A stretch of 64,000 nt of DNA, taken from contig CAWHXW010000006.1 in assembly GCA_963833465.1 (NCBI GenBank), positions 1-64,000 of the forward strand. Direction: 5' to 3'. The position numbers and the translations under genes are program-made. Origin of the DNA: Fen-1298 sp963833465. GTDB lineage: Bacteria > Bacteroidota > Ignavibacteria > UBA10030. The notes beneath the pieces are model-generated. The model made no database searches. It was not told where the DNA came from and saw only the letters and a list, made by a program, of their open reading frames with translations. How positions within the stretch are numbered: the stretch's first letter is position 1; every line of letters starts with the position of its first letter. Below, piece after piece: positions 55,050 through 64,000 of this stretch.

Positions 55050-58000
55050 ATGTGGATTACCAGACTCGCACTTCGTTATCCAATATCAACGTTTCTTTTT
55101 GCGCTTACAATTGTTTTATTAGGATTTGTCTCGTTCTCGCAGCTTCCCATCGATATGCTGCCGAATATAACAATTCCGGTTGTTACTACCGTAACGTATT
55201 ATACCGGTGCCAGCCCTCTCGACATGGAGCAGAGCGTAACACGTCTCATTGAGCGAAGTGTCAGTTCTATTAACGATGTGAGTTACGTAAAGTCTTCAAC
55301 ACGCGAGGGAATTTCAGCAGTACAAGTATATTTCAATTGGGATGCCAACACCGATGTTGGGCTTGTGGATTGTGTACAACGTGTCAATCGAGTGTTGAGC
55401 CAGCTTCCCACCGGTATCTCGCAGCCTTCTGTGTTGCGATTCGACATAACGAGCCTTCCGGTATGCGTTGTTGCTGTTGAAGGTGATATGGATGAGCGCG
55501 ATCTGTATGATCTGGCGTTCAATATTATTGAACCGCAAATCGAACATATCGACGGTGTTGCTTCAGCAACTGTTTCAGGCGGAAGAATTCGGGAAATTCA
55601 TGTCACACTCGACAGGAATAGAATTCAGGCAATGAATATTCCTGTACAAACCGTTTTAAACGTTGTAGCCAATTCAAACCTCATTATCCCATCGGGTGAT
55701 CTTAAAACAGGCCCGTTTGATTACACCTTAAAGACGGAAAGCCTCTTTAATGTCGTTAAGCCGATGGAAAATATCGTCGTGAAAACAATCGGTGGTGTTC
55801 CTGTACGACTGAAAGACATCGGTTTTGTTGAAGACAGTTATCAGGAACAAACAGAAATTGTCCGTGTCAACAGCAAACCTGGCGTCATAATGCGAGTTTT
55901 GAAGCTTTCAAGTGCAAACACAGTTCAGGTGGTCGATAATGTTGTGCGCGGTATTCCGAAGCTAACAGGTATTCCCTCTGCAGTAAAAATGACTGTCACA
56001 TTCGATCAGTCTGTTTATATACGACAAACGATTTCCGGATTACAGAGAGAAGCGATGCTCGGCGGCATTCTTGCAATGTTGATCATCATCCTTTTCTTAC
56101 GCAATATTCGCGGCACGTTAATTATCCTTGTTGCTATTCCGCTTTCCATTCTCATTACATTTATTTTATTCCGGTTTGGTAATATTACACTCAATATTAT
56201 GACCTTTGGTGGATTGGCGCTTGCGGTGGGAAGGCTTGTCGATGATTCCATCGTCGAGTTAGAAGCAATCTCTCGTCACTATAATATGCGGAAGAAAGGT
56301 CAATCCCGTCTTGATGCAACATTAGATGCTGCAAAGGAAGTGGCTGCGCCGATCTTTATTTCCACTCTCACTACAGTTATTGTCTTTTTGCCAATTGTCT
56401 TTCTCAGTGGAATTGCAAAGCTTCTCTTTGTTCCCCTTACCATTACGATTGCTGTGGCATTGTTCGGATCATTTTTTGTCTCGAGAACGGTTACTCCGTT
56501 GATGTGCTTGAATTATCTCCCGCCGGAAAAGGAATTAGACAGGGCTTCAACAAAATTTTCTGATCGTACAAGAGTGTATTTTCACGATATGCTTGAAAGT
56601 ATTGAATCGTTCTATGAAACTTGCCTTCGCTGGACGATGAAGCATCGGAAAACGGTTGTTATCAGCATTGTTCTTTTCTCAGTATTATCGCTAGGACTTT
56701 TCATGTTCATCGGAACTGAATTTTTCCCGGATCAGGATGAAAGCAGATTTACTGTATCCTTTAAACTACCGGTCGGTTCTCGATATGAAGAAACGGATTC
56801 GATGGCGCGACAAATGGAAAAAATCATTTTTTCGTCGGTGCCTGAAACGCAGGTTCTCATAACAGATGTTGGCATTACCACCAATGCAAAAGCAAGCTCA
56901 GGTATCGGAGGGGGAGGTAATTCGGGCACCCATGCAGGAAATATTTCAGTTGGACTTGTGCCGTCAGAAAATCGAAACCGTTCGGTGTTTGAAATTGCCG
57001 CAGATGTGCGACGTAAGTTAGCAAAACTGCCGGGTGTTCAGGTGTTTTTGAATCCCGGTGGAATATTGCGTTATCTGCTGAATTTCGGTTCATCCGCTCC
57101 CATTGATGTTGAAATACGCGGGTTTGATCTTGAGACGGGAAACGCACTGGGCAAAGAAATCGCACAAATTGTCCGATCAACTCCTGGTGCGGCGGATGTG
57201 CAGATCTCTCGCGATGACAACTTACCTGAACTTCATATCAATATTGATCGCGACAAAGCAGGTGTGTTAGGAATTGATGTTGCAGGTATTTCAAATACGA
57301 TCTATACATGCATGGCTGGCTATGTTGCGTCGTTGTACACGGATCCGGTTTCCGGCAATCAGTATAATATTCTTGTACGGCTTAATCAGAATTATAGAAA
57401 CCAAATCGAGGATTTAAAACAATTAACTATTACGACTGCAAATGGGCAGCAAGTATTATTAGGAAATATTGCAACGATTGAAAAACGCAGCGGTCCGGTG
57501 CAGATTGATAGAAAATATCAGCAGCGCCTTGTGGAGGTGACTGCAAATGCCGTTGGACGAGATTTGGGAAGCGTATCGAAGGATATTCAAGACAAACTCG
57601 ATAAATTGAATGTGCCGCAAGGATTTGAAATCAAACAGACGGGCAATGTTGAACAGCAAAAAAAAACATTTAGTGATTTAAGTATGGCATTTATGCTCGC
57701 CATTATTTTAGTATACGTCGTTATGGCGTCACAATTTCAATCATTCATCGATCCGTTCATCATTATGTTCACGGTTCCGCTCGGCATAGCCGGCGTTTTG
57801 TGGATGTTGTTCCTTACACATACGACGCTTTCGGTTACATCATTTCAGGGAGTTATCGTGATGGTTGGTATTGTCGTCAGCAACGGAATACTTTTAGTGG
57901 ATTATACAAATCATCTACGAATTGGAGGTCTAGAATTACATGAAGCTGTCATACGCGGTGGCAAAACGCGTTTGAAACCGATCCTTATGACATCTTTAGC

Positions 58001-58256
58001 GACTGTGCTCGGACTCATTCCTATGGCTGCCGGTATTGGCGGCGAGTCAACTCAAGCGCCATTGGCGATTGCAGTTATTGGCGGTCTGACATTTTCTACA
58101 GTTTTGACGCTTTTCTTTGTTCCAATTCTTTATACGATATTTGAGGAACGGTTCAAACGAGAGATAAAAAAAGATGAAGATGAATCGGCAGAGACGATGG
58201 AACAAGTCTCGGATTCTTCATCAAAGAGACGAAAAAAAACAACGAACGATTCTTGA
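55050..58256 (+). CDS. RND-family inner-membrane efflux transporter
   Basis: A 1068-residue AcrB/HAE1-type proton-driven pump. The N-terminal anchor W-I-T-R-L-A-L-R-Y-P, the two porter regions, and helix 4 with G-R-L-V-D-D-S-I-V-E carrying the proton-relay Asp pair are present. The second half repeats the fold with G-I-V-V-S-N-G-I-L-L-V-D. The substrate cannot be read; similar pumps move drugs, bile salts or lipids. The C-terminal tail is short and highly charged. Operon with the adaptor gene. Confidence 0.95.
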   Translation: MWITRLALRYPISTFLFALTIVLLGFVSFSQLPIDMLPNITIPVVTTVTYYTGASPLDMEQSVTRLIERSVSSINDVSYVKSSTREGISAVQVYFNWDANTDVGLVDCVQRVNRVLSQLPTGISQPSVLRFDITSLPVCVVAVEGDMDERDLYDLAFNIIEPQIEHIDGVASATVSGGRIREIHVTLDRNRIQAMNIPVQTVLNVVANSNLIIPSGDLKTGPFDYTLKTESLFNVVKPMENIVVKTIGGVPVRLKDIGFVEDSYQEQTEIVRVNSKPGVIMRVLKLSSANTVQVVDNVVRGIPKLTGIPSAVKMTVTFDQSVYIRQTISGLQREAMLGGILAMLIIILFLRNIRGTLIILVAIPLSILITFILFRFGNITLNIMTFGGLALAVGRLVDDSIVELEAISRHYNMRKKGQSRLDATLDAAKEVAAPIFISTLTTVIVFLPIVFLSGIAKLLFVPLTITIAVALFGSFFVSRTVTPLMCLNYLPPEKELDRASTKFSDRTRVYFHDMLESIESFYETCLRWTMKHRKTVVISIVLFSVLSLGLFMFIGTEFFPDQDESRFTVSFKLPVGSRYEETDSMARQMEKIIFSSVPETQVLITDVGITTNAKASSGIGGGGNSGTHAGNISVGLVPSENRNRSVFEIAADVRRKLAKLPGVQVFLNPGGILRYLLNFGSSAPIDVEIRGFDLETGNALGKEIAQIVRSTPGAADVQISRDDNLPELHINIDRDKAGVLGIDVAGISNTIYTCMAGYVASLYTDPVSGNQYNILVRLNQNYRNQIEDLKQLTITTANGQQVLLGNIATIEKRSGPVQIDRKYQQRLVEVTANAVGRDLGSVSKDIQDKLDKLNVPQGFEIKQTGNVEQQKKTFSDLSMAFMLAIILVYVVMASQFQSFIDPFIIMFTVPLGIAGVLWMLFLTHTTLSVTSFQGVIVMVGIVVSNGILLVDYTNHLRIGGLELHEAVIRGGKTRLKPILMTSLATVLGLIPMAAGIGGESTQAPLAIAVIGGLTFSTVLTLFFVPILYTIFEERFKREIKKDEDESAETMEQVSDSSSKRRKKTTNDS

Positions 58257-58442
58257 AAATTAAAGTTGCTTTTTTCTTGATATGATGTCGCTCTGAAATT
58301 TGTCGTATATTTTCTCCTTTTTGTTTATTAAATGTGATGTTAATCCTTTTTAAGAAACAAATTGTTTGGTTTTTTCCCTATAAAAGAATATAATAGCAGC
58401 AGAGATTTATTAGTTACCGATAGAAAATACTAACGGAATCGG

Positions 58443-59450
58443 ATGCTTAATTACATCTGGCTTTTTCTCGTGTCAATTGCACTTATCGTCGGTATCGGCA
58501 AAGATATCAATGACGAATTGCAGAGCACATATCAAAACAATGTACCTCTGGAGATAACATTTCTCTCATCGCAAATACCATCCGGAACTACTTCAAAATG
58601 GGAAGGGCAATTTTATCTTACAGCAAAACAATTCAATGATTTCTATAAAACAACATCGCAGATTGAAGATGTAAAGCAACCGGTTGTTATTTCGCTTTCA
58701 TCAGATGGAACAGGAAGCTTTCTTTTTTCATCAACGGATGCAACACCGATTCAATGGAAAGAAATGGGCAAATCAGCTTCATCCAAAGATAAGCTGACGG
58801 GGAAAGTAGAAGTATTAGATTTTTCCAAAGACAAATCTTGGGCAAAAGTGAAAATAATTCTGGAACCGATTCGTTTTGTAAAACTGAAAGCCATAACACA
58901 AGCTGCAATTGACTTTGCGAATACTGCCGTTGAAATTGCAATCGGATTAATTGGAGTGATGGCTCTCTGGCTTGGCCTAATCAAAGTTGCAGAGGAAGCC
59001 GGATTGGTGAAAGTGCTTACACGATTGCTCTCTCCAATTACAAAACATTTATTTCCGGATATTCCTTCCGATCATCCTGCTATCGGTGCAATAATAATGA
59101 ATACGGCTGCAAACATGCTTGGTTTAAGTAACGCTGCTACACCGATGGGTTTAAAAGCAATGGAGGAATTGAATAAGCTCAATCCAAAAGTCGGTACTGC
59201 AACAAACGCGATGGTGACTTTCCTTGCCATTAATACCGGCGGATTAATATTAATACCAGCAACTGCAATTGCAGTTCGTGCTGCATCTGGATCTGCAAAT
59301 CCTGGTATCATTATCGGCACAGCGATTTTCGGTGCAGGCTGCGCAACAATAACTGGAATCGTTGCTTCAAAAGTTCTTCAGCGGTTACCGAATTACAAGA
59401 AAGAATTAAACGTAGAAAAGAAATTAGCGGGAAAGGAAGATAATGGCTGA
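58443..59450 (+). CDS. spmA: Spore maturation protein A-like membrane protein
   Basis: A 335-residue protein with the SpmA/nucleoside-recognition (Gate) domain: V-E-I-A-I-G-L-I-G-V-M-A-L-W-L-G, H-P-A-I-G-A-I-I-M-N-T-A-A-N-M-L-G-L and A-T-P-M-G-L-K-A-M-E-E-L-N. A long extracytoplasmic insertion (about 40-145) follows the first helix and is absent from the Bacillus protein. Outside spore formers the role is unclear, probably membrane transport. Overlaps the next gene by eight bases. Confidence 0.9.
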   Translation: MLNYIWLFLVSIALIVGIGKDINDELQSTYQNNVPLEITFLSSQIPSGTTSKWEGQFYLTAKQFNDFYKTTSQIEDVKQPVVISLSSDGTGSFLFSSTDATPIQWKEMGKSASSKDKLTGKVEVLDFSKDKSWAKVKIILEPIRFVKLKAITQAAIDFANTAVEIAIGLIGVMALWLGLIKVAEEAGLVKVLTRLLSPITKHLFPDIPSDHPAIGAIIMNTAANMLGLSNAATPMGLKAMEELNKLNPKVGTATNAMVTFLAINTGGLILIPATAIAVRAASGSANPGIIIGTAIFGAGCATITGIVASKVLQRLPNYKKELNVEKKLAGKEDNG

Positions 59451-59991
59451 TTTCTTTCGTTCCATCATCAACCTGATTTCTATTTTTGCTATTCCGTTGA
59501 TGATTGCAGTGTTTCTTGGCTGGGGATTTGTAAAGAAAGTGCGCATGTATGAAGTTTTCGTAGAAGGTGCAAAGGATGGATTCAATACGGCAATTCGCAT
59601 TATACCGTATTTAGTAGGTATGTTGTTCGCAATAGGAATTTTCCGTGCAAGTGGTGCAATGGATTTGCTGGTTTCAATAATTTCTCCAATTACAAATTTA
59701 ATCGGAATGCCAGCAGACACGCTGCCGATGGCATTGATGCGTCCGCTGTCGGGCAGCGGTTCTTTGGGAATTATGACAGAGCTGATGAAAACGCATGGCC
59801 CGGATTCATTCATAGGCGTGCTTGCTTCTACTATGTACGGCAGTTCAGAAACTACGTTTTACGTGCTTGCGGTTTACTTCGGATCTGTAAATATTAAAAA
59901 TTCCCGCCATGCTGTTCCGGTCGGATTGCTGGCAGATGTCGCCGGCATGCTTGGAGCTGTTTTTATTTGTCGAATTCTTTTTAGAAATTAA
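59443..59991 (+). CDS. spmB: Spore maturation protein B-like membrane protein
   Basis: A 182-residue protein of the SpmB/Gate family: G-A-K-D-G-F-N-T-A-I-R-I-I-P-Y-L-V, A-L-M-R-P-L-S-G-S-G-S and S-T-M-Y-G-S-S-E-T-T-F-Y-V-L-A-V-Y-F-G. It is the natural partner of the spmA product and starts eight bases before that gene ends. Confidence 0.93.
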   Translation: MADFFRSIINLISIFAIPLMIAVFLGWGFVKKVRMYEVFVEGAKDGFNTAIRIIPYLVGMLFAIGIFRASGAMDLLVSIISPITNLIGMPADTLPMALMRPLSGSGSLGIMTELMKTHGPDSFIGVLASTMYGSSETTFYVLAVYFGSVNIKNSRHAVPVGLLADVAGMLGAVFICRILFRN

Positions 59992-60019
59992 AAACAAAAA
60001 CAATATAACAGGAGGAATC

Positions 60020-61351
60020 ATGAAATCAATTAAAATTTTCGTCACCATATTTTCTATGCTGATGTTTATTCCTTTAATCGCAAACGCGCAGCTCCCGAGC
60101 GCTGCTGCAGCGATGATGGGACAAAACGGAGGTACACTTCCGATGGGTTTAGGTGCTACTCTTATAAACGGCGAAACATATTACTTGGTCAGCATTACAC
60201 CGGAATTAGCTTTTGGGCAATTCGGCGTAGGCATTGATTTAAACTTGCGTTTTAACACTCAGGGCAAAATACGCCCGGGTGATTATACGAATTTTGAAGA
60301 TTACCTCCGAATCGTCCGTTACGTTCGCTGGGCGGAAAAAGGTGATCCCTTTTATATACGCGTTGGACAACTTGATTACTCGCTCCTTGGTCACGGGTCA
60401 ATCATTTATAACTACAGTAACAGTGCAAGCTATGATTTACGGAGGACAGGAGTAGAGTTAGATTTAAATTTTGAGAAGGAAGGTTTTGAGTCTATTTACA
60501 GCGACGTTAATAACAAAGGACTTTTAGGATTACGCGGGTATGTGAAACCTTTAAAGTTCACAAGTCTTGCAACACTTCCGGTTGTAAATAATTTTGAAGT
60601 TGGTGCTACATACGCCCGCGATCTTAATGAATACGCCGATTATCATCGTGTAGCAATAAACAGCAATACTATTGATTCAAGCAAATCTGGTTTGGCAATC
60701 TATGGATTTGATCTTGGCCTGCCAATTATCTCTTATGCAGTTTTTAAATCATCCCTGTATTATGATTTTGCACAGATTGTAAATTTCGGGCACGGATCAT
60801 CTGCGGGCATAAATATGTATGCTTCCGGATTGGGGCTTGTCACGCTGAAAGGAAAATATGAATTGCGGTTTAACGGCAAGAATTATCTCCCGGCATATTT
60901 TAATGCGCTGTATGAGCATGACCGTTTCGATGTGAGTAATCGGTTAAGTAAATCGGATACGCTTTTAGATATAACGAAATCTACAAATAGTTATTATGGA
61001 GAACTTATTATTAGTATTCTAAACTCTTTCAATATCATTGCTGGATATCAAGCGCCGTTTGATACTAAAGATCAAGGCGTAATACACGCAGAAACACAAT
61101 TGCCGGCAATTCCAGGAATTGTTTTGCGAGGTGCGTTTGATAAGACTTGTATTGGGCGTGTGTTCATTTTAGATGATCATACAATTCTAAGCGGGGAGAT
61201 TGGATACAAACCTATGCCATATTTATTAGTGTCAATGCTTTATCAGCGCACATTCTCTAACAGAAATCCGGATGGCTCATTGCGGACAGATGGCACCTAT
61301 GTGAAGCAAGATCGAGTGAAACCAAAGGTCAGTCTTGTCTTTGATTTTTAA
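60020..61351 (+). CDS. Secreted outer-membrane-type protein, unknown function
   Basis: A 443-residue protein with signal peptide ending N-A-Q near residue 23. The mature chain has many beta-strand stretches and ends V-S-L-V-F-D-F, as in outer-membrane barrels. I set the start at 60020, preceded by AGGAGGAATC; an upstream frame extending to 59909 overlaps spmB. No named family. A terminator follows. Confidence 0.8.
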   Translation: MKSIKIFVTIFSMLMFIPLIANAQLPSAAAAMMGQNGGTLPMGLGATLINGETYYLVSITPELAFGQFGVGIDLNLRFNTQGKIRPGDYTNFEDYLRIVRYVRWAEKGDPFYIRVGQLDYSLLGHGSIIYNYSNSASYDLRRTGVELDLNFEKEGFESIYSDVNNKGLLGLRGYVKPLKFTSLATLPVVNNFEVGATYARDLNEYADYHRVAINSNTIDSSKSGLAIYGFDLGLPIISYAVFKSSLYYDFAQIVNFGHGSSAGINMYASGLGLVTLKGKYELRFNGKNYLPAYFNALYEHDRFDVSNRLSKSDTLLDITKSTNSYYGELIISILNSFNIIAGYQAPFDTKDQGVIHAETQLPAIPGIVLRGAFDKTCIGRVFILDDHTILSGEIGYKPMPYLLVSMLYQRTFSNRNPDGSLRTDGTYVKQDRVKPKVSLVFDF

Positions 61352-61430
61352 ATTCTCGAACCAAAATAGATATTAGAAAATATGTTTGGGTTAAAACTAC
61401 GAGACATATAGTTATTATCTGTCGTCTTAA

Positions 61431-61463
61431 AAAGGCGATTCTAAAAACAGGATCGCCTTTTTT
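61431..61463 (+). terminator. Intrinsic terminator
   Basis: AAAGGCGAT (61431-61439) and ATCGCCTTT (61452-61460), a 9-bp stem around a 12-base loop, followed by T residues. The flanks are A- and T-rich on each side, so it may act in both directions. Confidence 0.85.
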
Positions 61464-61530
61464 GCATTTCACCTCTCTTCTTTCTATTTTCAAACAACAA
61501 ATTATACTAACTATTGAAAGCATTTATTTT

Positions 61531-62927
61531 ATGAATATTCAATTTCTTGGACCGCGCGGACAGTTACTGGGTCAATGCATCTTGTCTCTGTGAACGGCAT
61601 AAAAATTCTTCTTGATTGCGGCTTGTTTCAAGGGAAGCGAGCGGAAGCATACGAAAAGAATCGCAACTTTCCTTTCGATACATCCAAAATTGATGCGGTT
61701 ATTCTTTCTCATTCTCATATTGATCATGCCGGTAATCTTCCAAATCTTGTAAAGAGCGGCTATTGCGGTCCTATCTATGCTACATCGGCAACGCGCGATT
61801 TATGCAACATTATGTTATACGATAGCGCTTATATTCAAGAGCGGGATATTGAATACGTGAACAAGAAACATCAAAAAAAACACCAGCCTATTGTGCAGCC
61901 GATATATGATGTTATGGATGTAACGACAGCAATGTCGCAATTCATCAGCATCAATTATGAGCAACAGGTGCAGGTTGCTAAAGGAGTGACGTTGAAATTT
62001 CTCGACGCCGGACACATTCTCGGCTCTGCTGTTACAGTGCTCGATATTGAAGAAAATGGCATAAGAAAGAAAATTGGTTTCACTGGAGATTTGGGAAGAA
62101 AAAATGCGCCGATTATCAAAGACCCGCAGCCAATCGGCTGTGTAGATGTTTTAATTTCCGAAAGTACATACGGCGGAAAAGTACATGATCCGATAACAGG
62201 AATGAAGAATTCCCTGTGCAAAGTTATCCAGCAAACATCCGATCGAGGCGGCAAGGTGATTGTACCTTCATTCAGCGTCGGACGAACACAGGAGATTGTT
62301 TATCTTTTATCCGAACTATTTGATGAAGGCAGATTGCCTGTTGTTCCAATATACATCGACAGCCCGCTTGCGGTAAATGCAAGCGATATTTTCCGTCTGC
62401 ATACAGAATGTTTTGATAGAGAAACACTTAACCACTTGCATGCGAATGAAGATCCGTTTGGCTTCAATCGTTTGATTTATATAAGGTCAGTTGACGAATC
62501 AAAAAAATTGAATGATTTGCATTCTCCTTGCGTTATTATTTCAGCATCCGGAATGTGCGAAGGCGGAAGAATTGTACACCACCTTGCCAACAATATAGAA
62601 AATCCTAACAACACAATATTAATCGTCGGATATCAAGCAGAACACACACTTGGCAAAAAGATAGTAGAAAAACAACCTGAATTGAACATCTTTGGCGAAA
62701 TATATAAATTGAATGCAGAAGTAGTAATTCTAAATTCTTTCTCTGCACATGCCGGTCAGGATGAATTAGTAGAATACATTACAATGGCTGACCAGACTCA
62801 ATTGAAGAAATTATTTCTTGTGCATGGCGAATTAGTGCAAATCGAGAAACTTTCTGCTAAGCTTAAAGCAACGGGTGTTAAAGAGGATATTTCCATCCCG
62901 ATGATGGGCGAGAAATTTGAATTGTGA
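61531..62927 (+). CDS. Beta-CASP/MBL-fold metallohydrolase (putative RNase), frameshifted at N-terminus
   Basis: A metallo-beta-lactamase/beta-CASP protein. The metal site H-S-H-I-D-H-A-G, the G-H-I-L-G-S-A strand, S-E-S-T-Y-G and the C-terminal K-L-N-A-E-V-V-I-L-N-S-F-S-A-H-A motif are intact in the frame from 61575. The real start is ATG 61531 (M-N-I-Q-F-L-G). Between about 61549 and 61563 one base is missing, since family members read G-A-A-G-T-V-T-G-S-M-H-L. Such proteins cleave RNA in archaea and bacteria. This frameshift is not at GTAC. Confidence 0.85.
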
Positions 62928-63030
62928 TTGAGAATTGATGAACTCATGTTTTTCGGTTGAAATCTCAACCCGCTCGGACTGTAAATGATTTCTATTGATG
63001 TTTAGCGGATGAAAATGGAATTGGCCTGTG

Positions 63031-64000
63031 ATGTTCGAACTCAAAAATCCATTCGTTTTCCTGTGTTTTTTTATTTTTGCATTAGTTTCCATTCATCAAA
63101 TGACATTTAGCCAGGAATTTTTTCATCCTTACAATGCACCAGTAACAGACAGCTTAAATCTTTCTTCCTTAGGTTTTGATCGCATTCTTAATACTTATTT
63201 GTGGACAGGAAATTTTAGAAAAGAAATCTATGGAAAACTTTGGAGTGTCGATATAAATCAGAGAATTCGATCCCGCCTTATAAAAACGGATCAAACTGCA
63301 ATTCAAGATGAATATGAAGGAATAATCGCTGTACGTGCATGGCTTTTAGAAAAATGGAATCTTGAGATCAAAGATTCATCTAATGTTCTTGCTGATAATC
63401 GAGCAATTGATCTAAGCAGAATGGCAGATCATCAAGTTCTTGCGGGTTTCGAGTACAATCCAGATGGAAATATCGTTGGTGAAGCGATGGGAGGATATGA
63501 ATTAAATACGCAAGACCAGCAGAATGATCATGGTTTTGATTACGCATTTGGTTTAAATGCGCATCAAGTGGAACTTGAAGAATTTAACACTTCACTTCAA
63601 TCGTCGTGAAACCAATCTTTTCTTGGCCGTCGTTCTCCAAGTACGGGAGATATTAAACTTACACTCTTGCGTGATTTTGGCGGGGGTGTTGATGATTCAC
63701 TCGCGATAAATTACAGTACGCAGCGCAGGCAATTTTATACGTCGCTCGATTCAGCAAGTCAATATACTCTTGGTGTGCCGTATAATATTCTTCAGCGTGA
63801 TGCAAGCGTACTAGAAATTTCTAATCAAACGAAGTACAATTTTGGACAAAGTTTCTTCACGGTTGTTTCGATTGGAGTCTCAAACCAATTGATCAATAGG
63901 GGATATCGCTTCAAGGATTATGCTCATCCTGTGTCTTTGATTCTCGATACACGCATCCAAGAGATGCAATTTTTTGGAATCATTTCGATGCAATGGTCAC
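63031..64000 (+). CDS. Secreted protein, partial, with in-frame TGA
   Basis: Signal peptide (ending F-S-Q near residue 28), then a long secreted domain that continues to the right edge of the window. An in-frame TGA at 63607-63609 interrupts it after L-Q-S-S; the same frame resumes at N-Q-S-F-L-G-R-R-S-P-S-T-G-D-I-K-L and stays open to base 64000. The upstream and downstream parts have consistent beta-rich composition. I do not recognise a family. The stop may be a nonsense mutation or sequence error. Start may be ATG 63031 or GTG 63028. Confidence 0.7.

Noticed and set aside
63600..63612. Selenocysteine or other TGA recoding
   Set aside because: No SECIS-like hairpin directly follows, and neighbouring residues do not suggest a redox site.

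Overview
The window looks like a chromosome segment of a Bacteroidota/Chlorobi-group bacterium, most likely Ignavibacteria or a close relative. The evidence is: several secreted proteins end in a type IX secretion (T9SS) sorting domain with the N-Y-P-N-P-F-N-P motif; the ATP synthase operon is split, carrying atpBEFHAG but no atpD or atpC; menaquinone appears to be made by the futalosine route (mqnA-like gene); and there are many OmpP1/FadL-like and other outer-membrane barrel proteins. No rRNA gene or complete tRNA gene was seen.

Bases 1-10558 are an integron gene-cassette array. Fourteen complete attC sites of one family and a fifteenth truncated one all point the same way. They separate ten coding cassettes (one of them with two genes) from five cassettes with no credible ORF. 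Cassette genes encode a hemerythrin, a frameshifted c-type cytochrome with a T9SS tail, small secreted, lipo- and membrane proteins, an alpha/beta hydrolase lipoprotein with a membrane partner, an Nmad2-like protein and an SMR-like membrane protein. The integrase and attI must lie to the left, outside the window. The distal end is cut by an IS110-family transposase remnant that begins inside the last attC.

Bases 10.9-20.2 kb are accessory or decayed DNA: degenerate 32-bp repeats, a type IIG restriction-modification gene with two small downstream genes, an RRM protein, a protein with an excisionase-like HTH, a tRNA 3'-end-like fragment, a GH44 glycosidase with a T9SS tail, and remnants of two surface-protein genes.

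From 20.2 kb on the content is core. It runs through a thioredoxin-like protein, an aldo/keto reductase, rpsU, M23 peptidase-bactofilin-ATP synthase, a GspE-type ATPase, ffh, rpsP-khpA-rimM-trmD-rplS-mqnA, recN, cysS, an amidohydrolase, outer-membrane proteins, penicillin acylase, a sirtuin, pyk, a mannose-1-phosphate guanylyltransferase, mnmA, an ECF sigma/anti-sigma pair, an RND efflux pair, spmAB, a beta-CASP metallohydrolase and a partial secreted protein.

Three observations stand out. Each cassette starts and ends with inverted complementary sequence of 8-16 nt, usually well beyond the attC core boxes. Two ORF-less cassettes are diverged copies of each other and keep a long-range pairing with a compensatory change. 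Five of the seven single-base frameshifts in otherwise conserved genes lie exactly at a GTAC tetranucleotide, which suggests a systematic cause such as base modification misread during sequencing.
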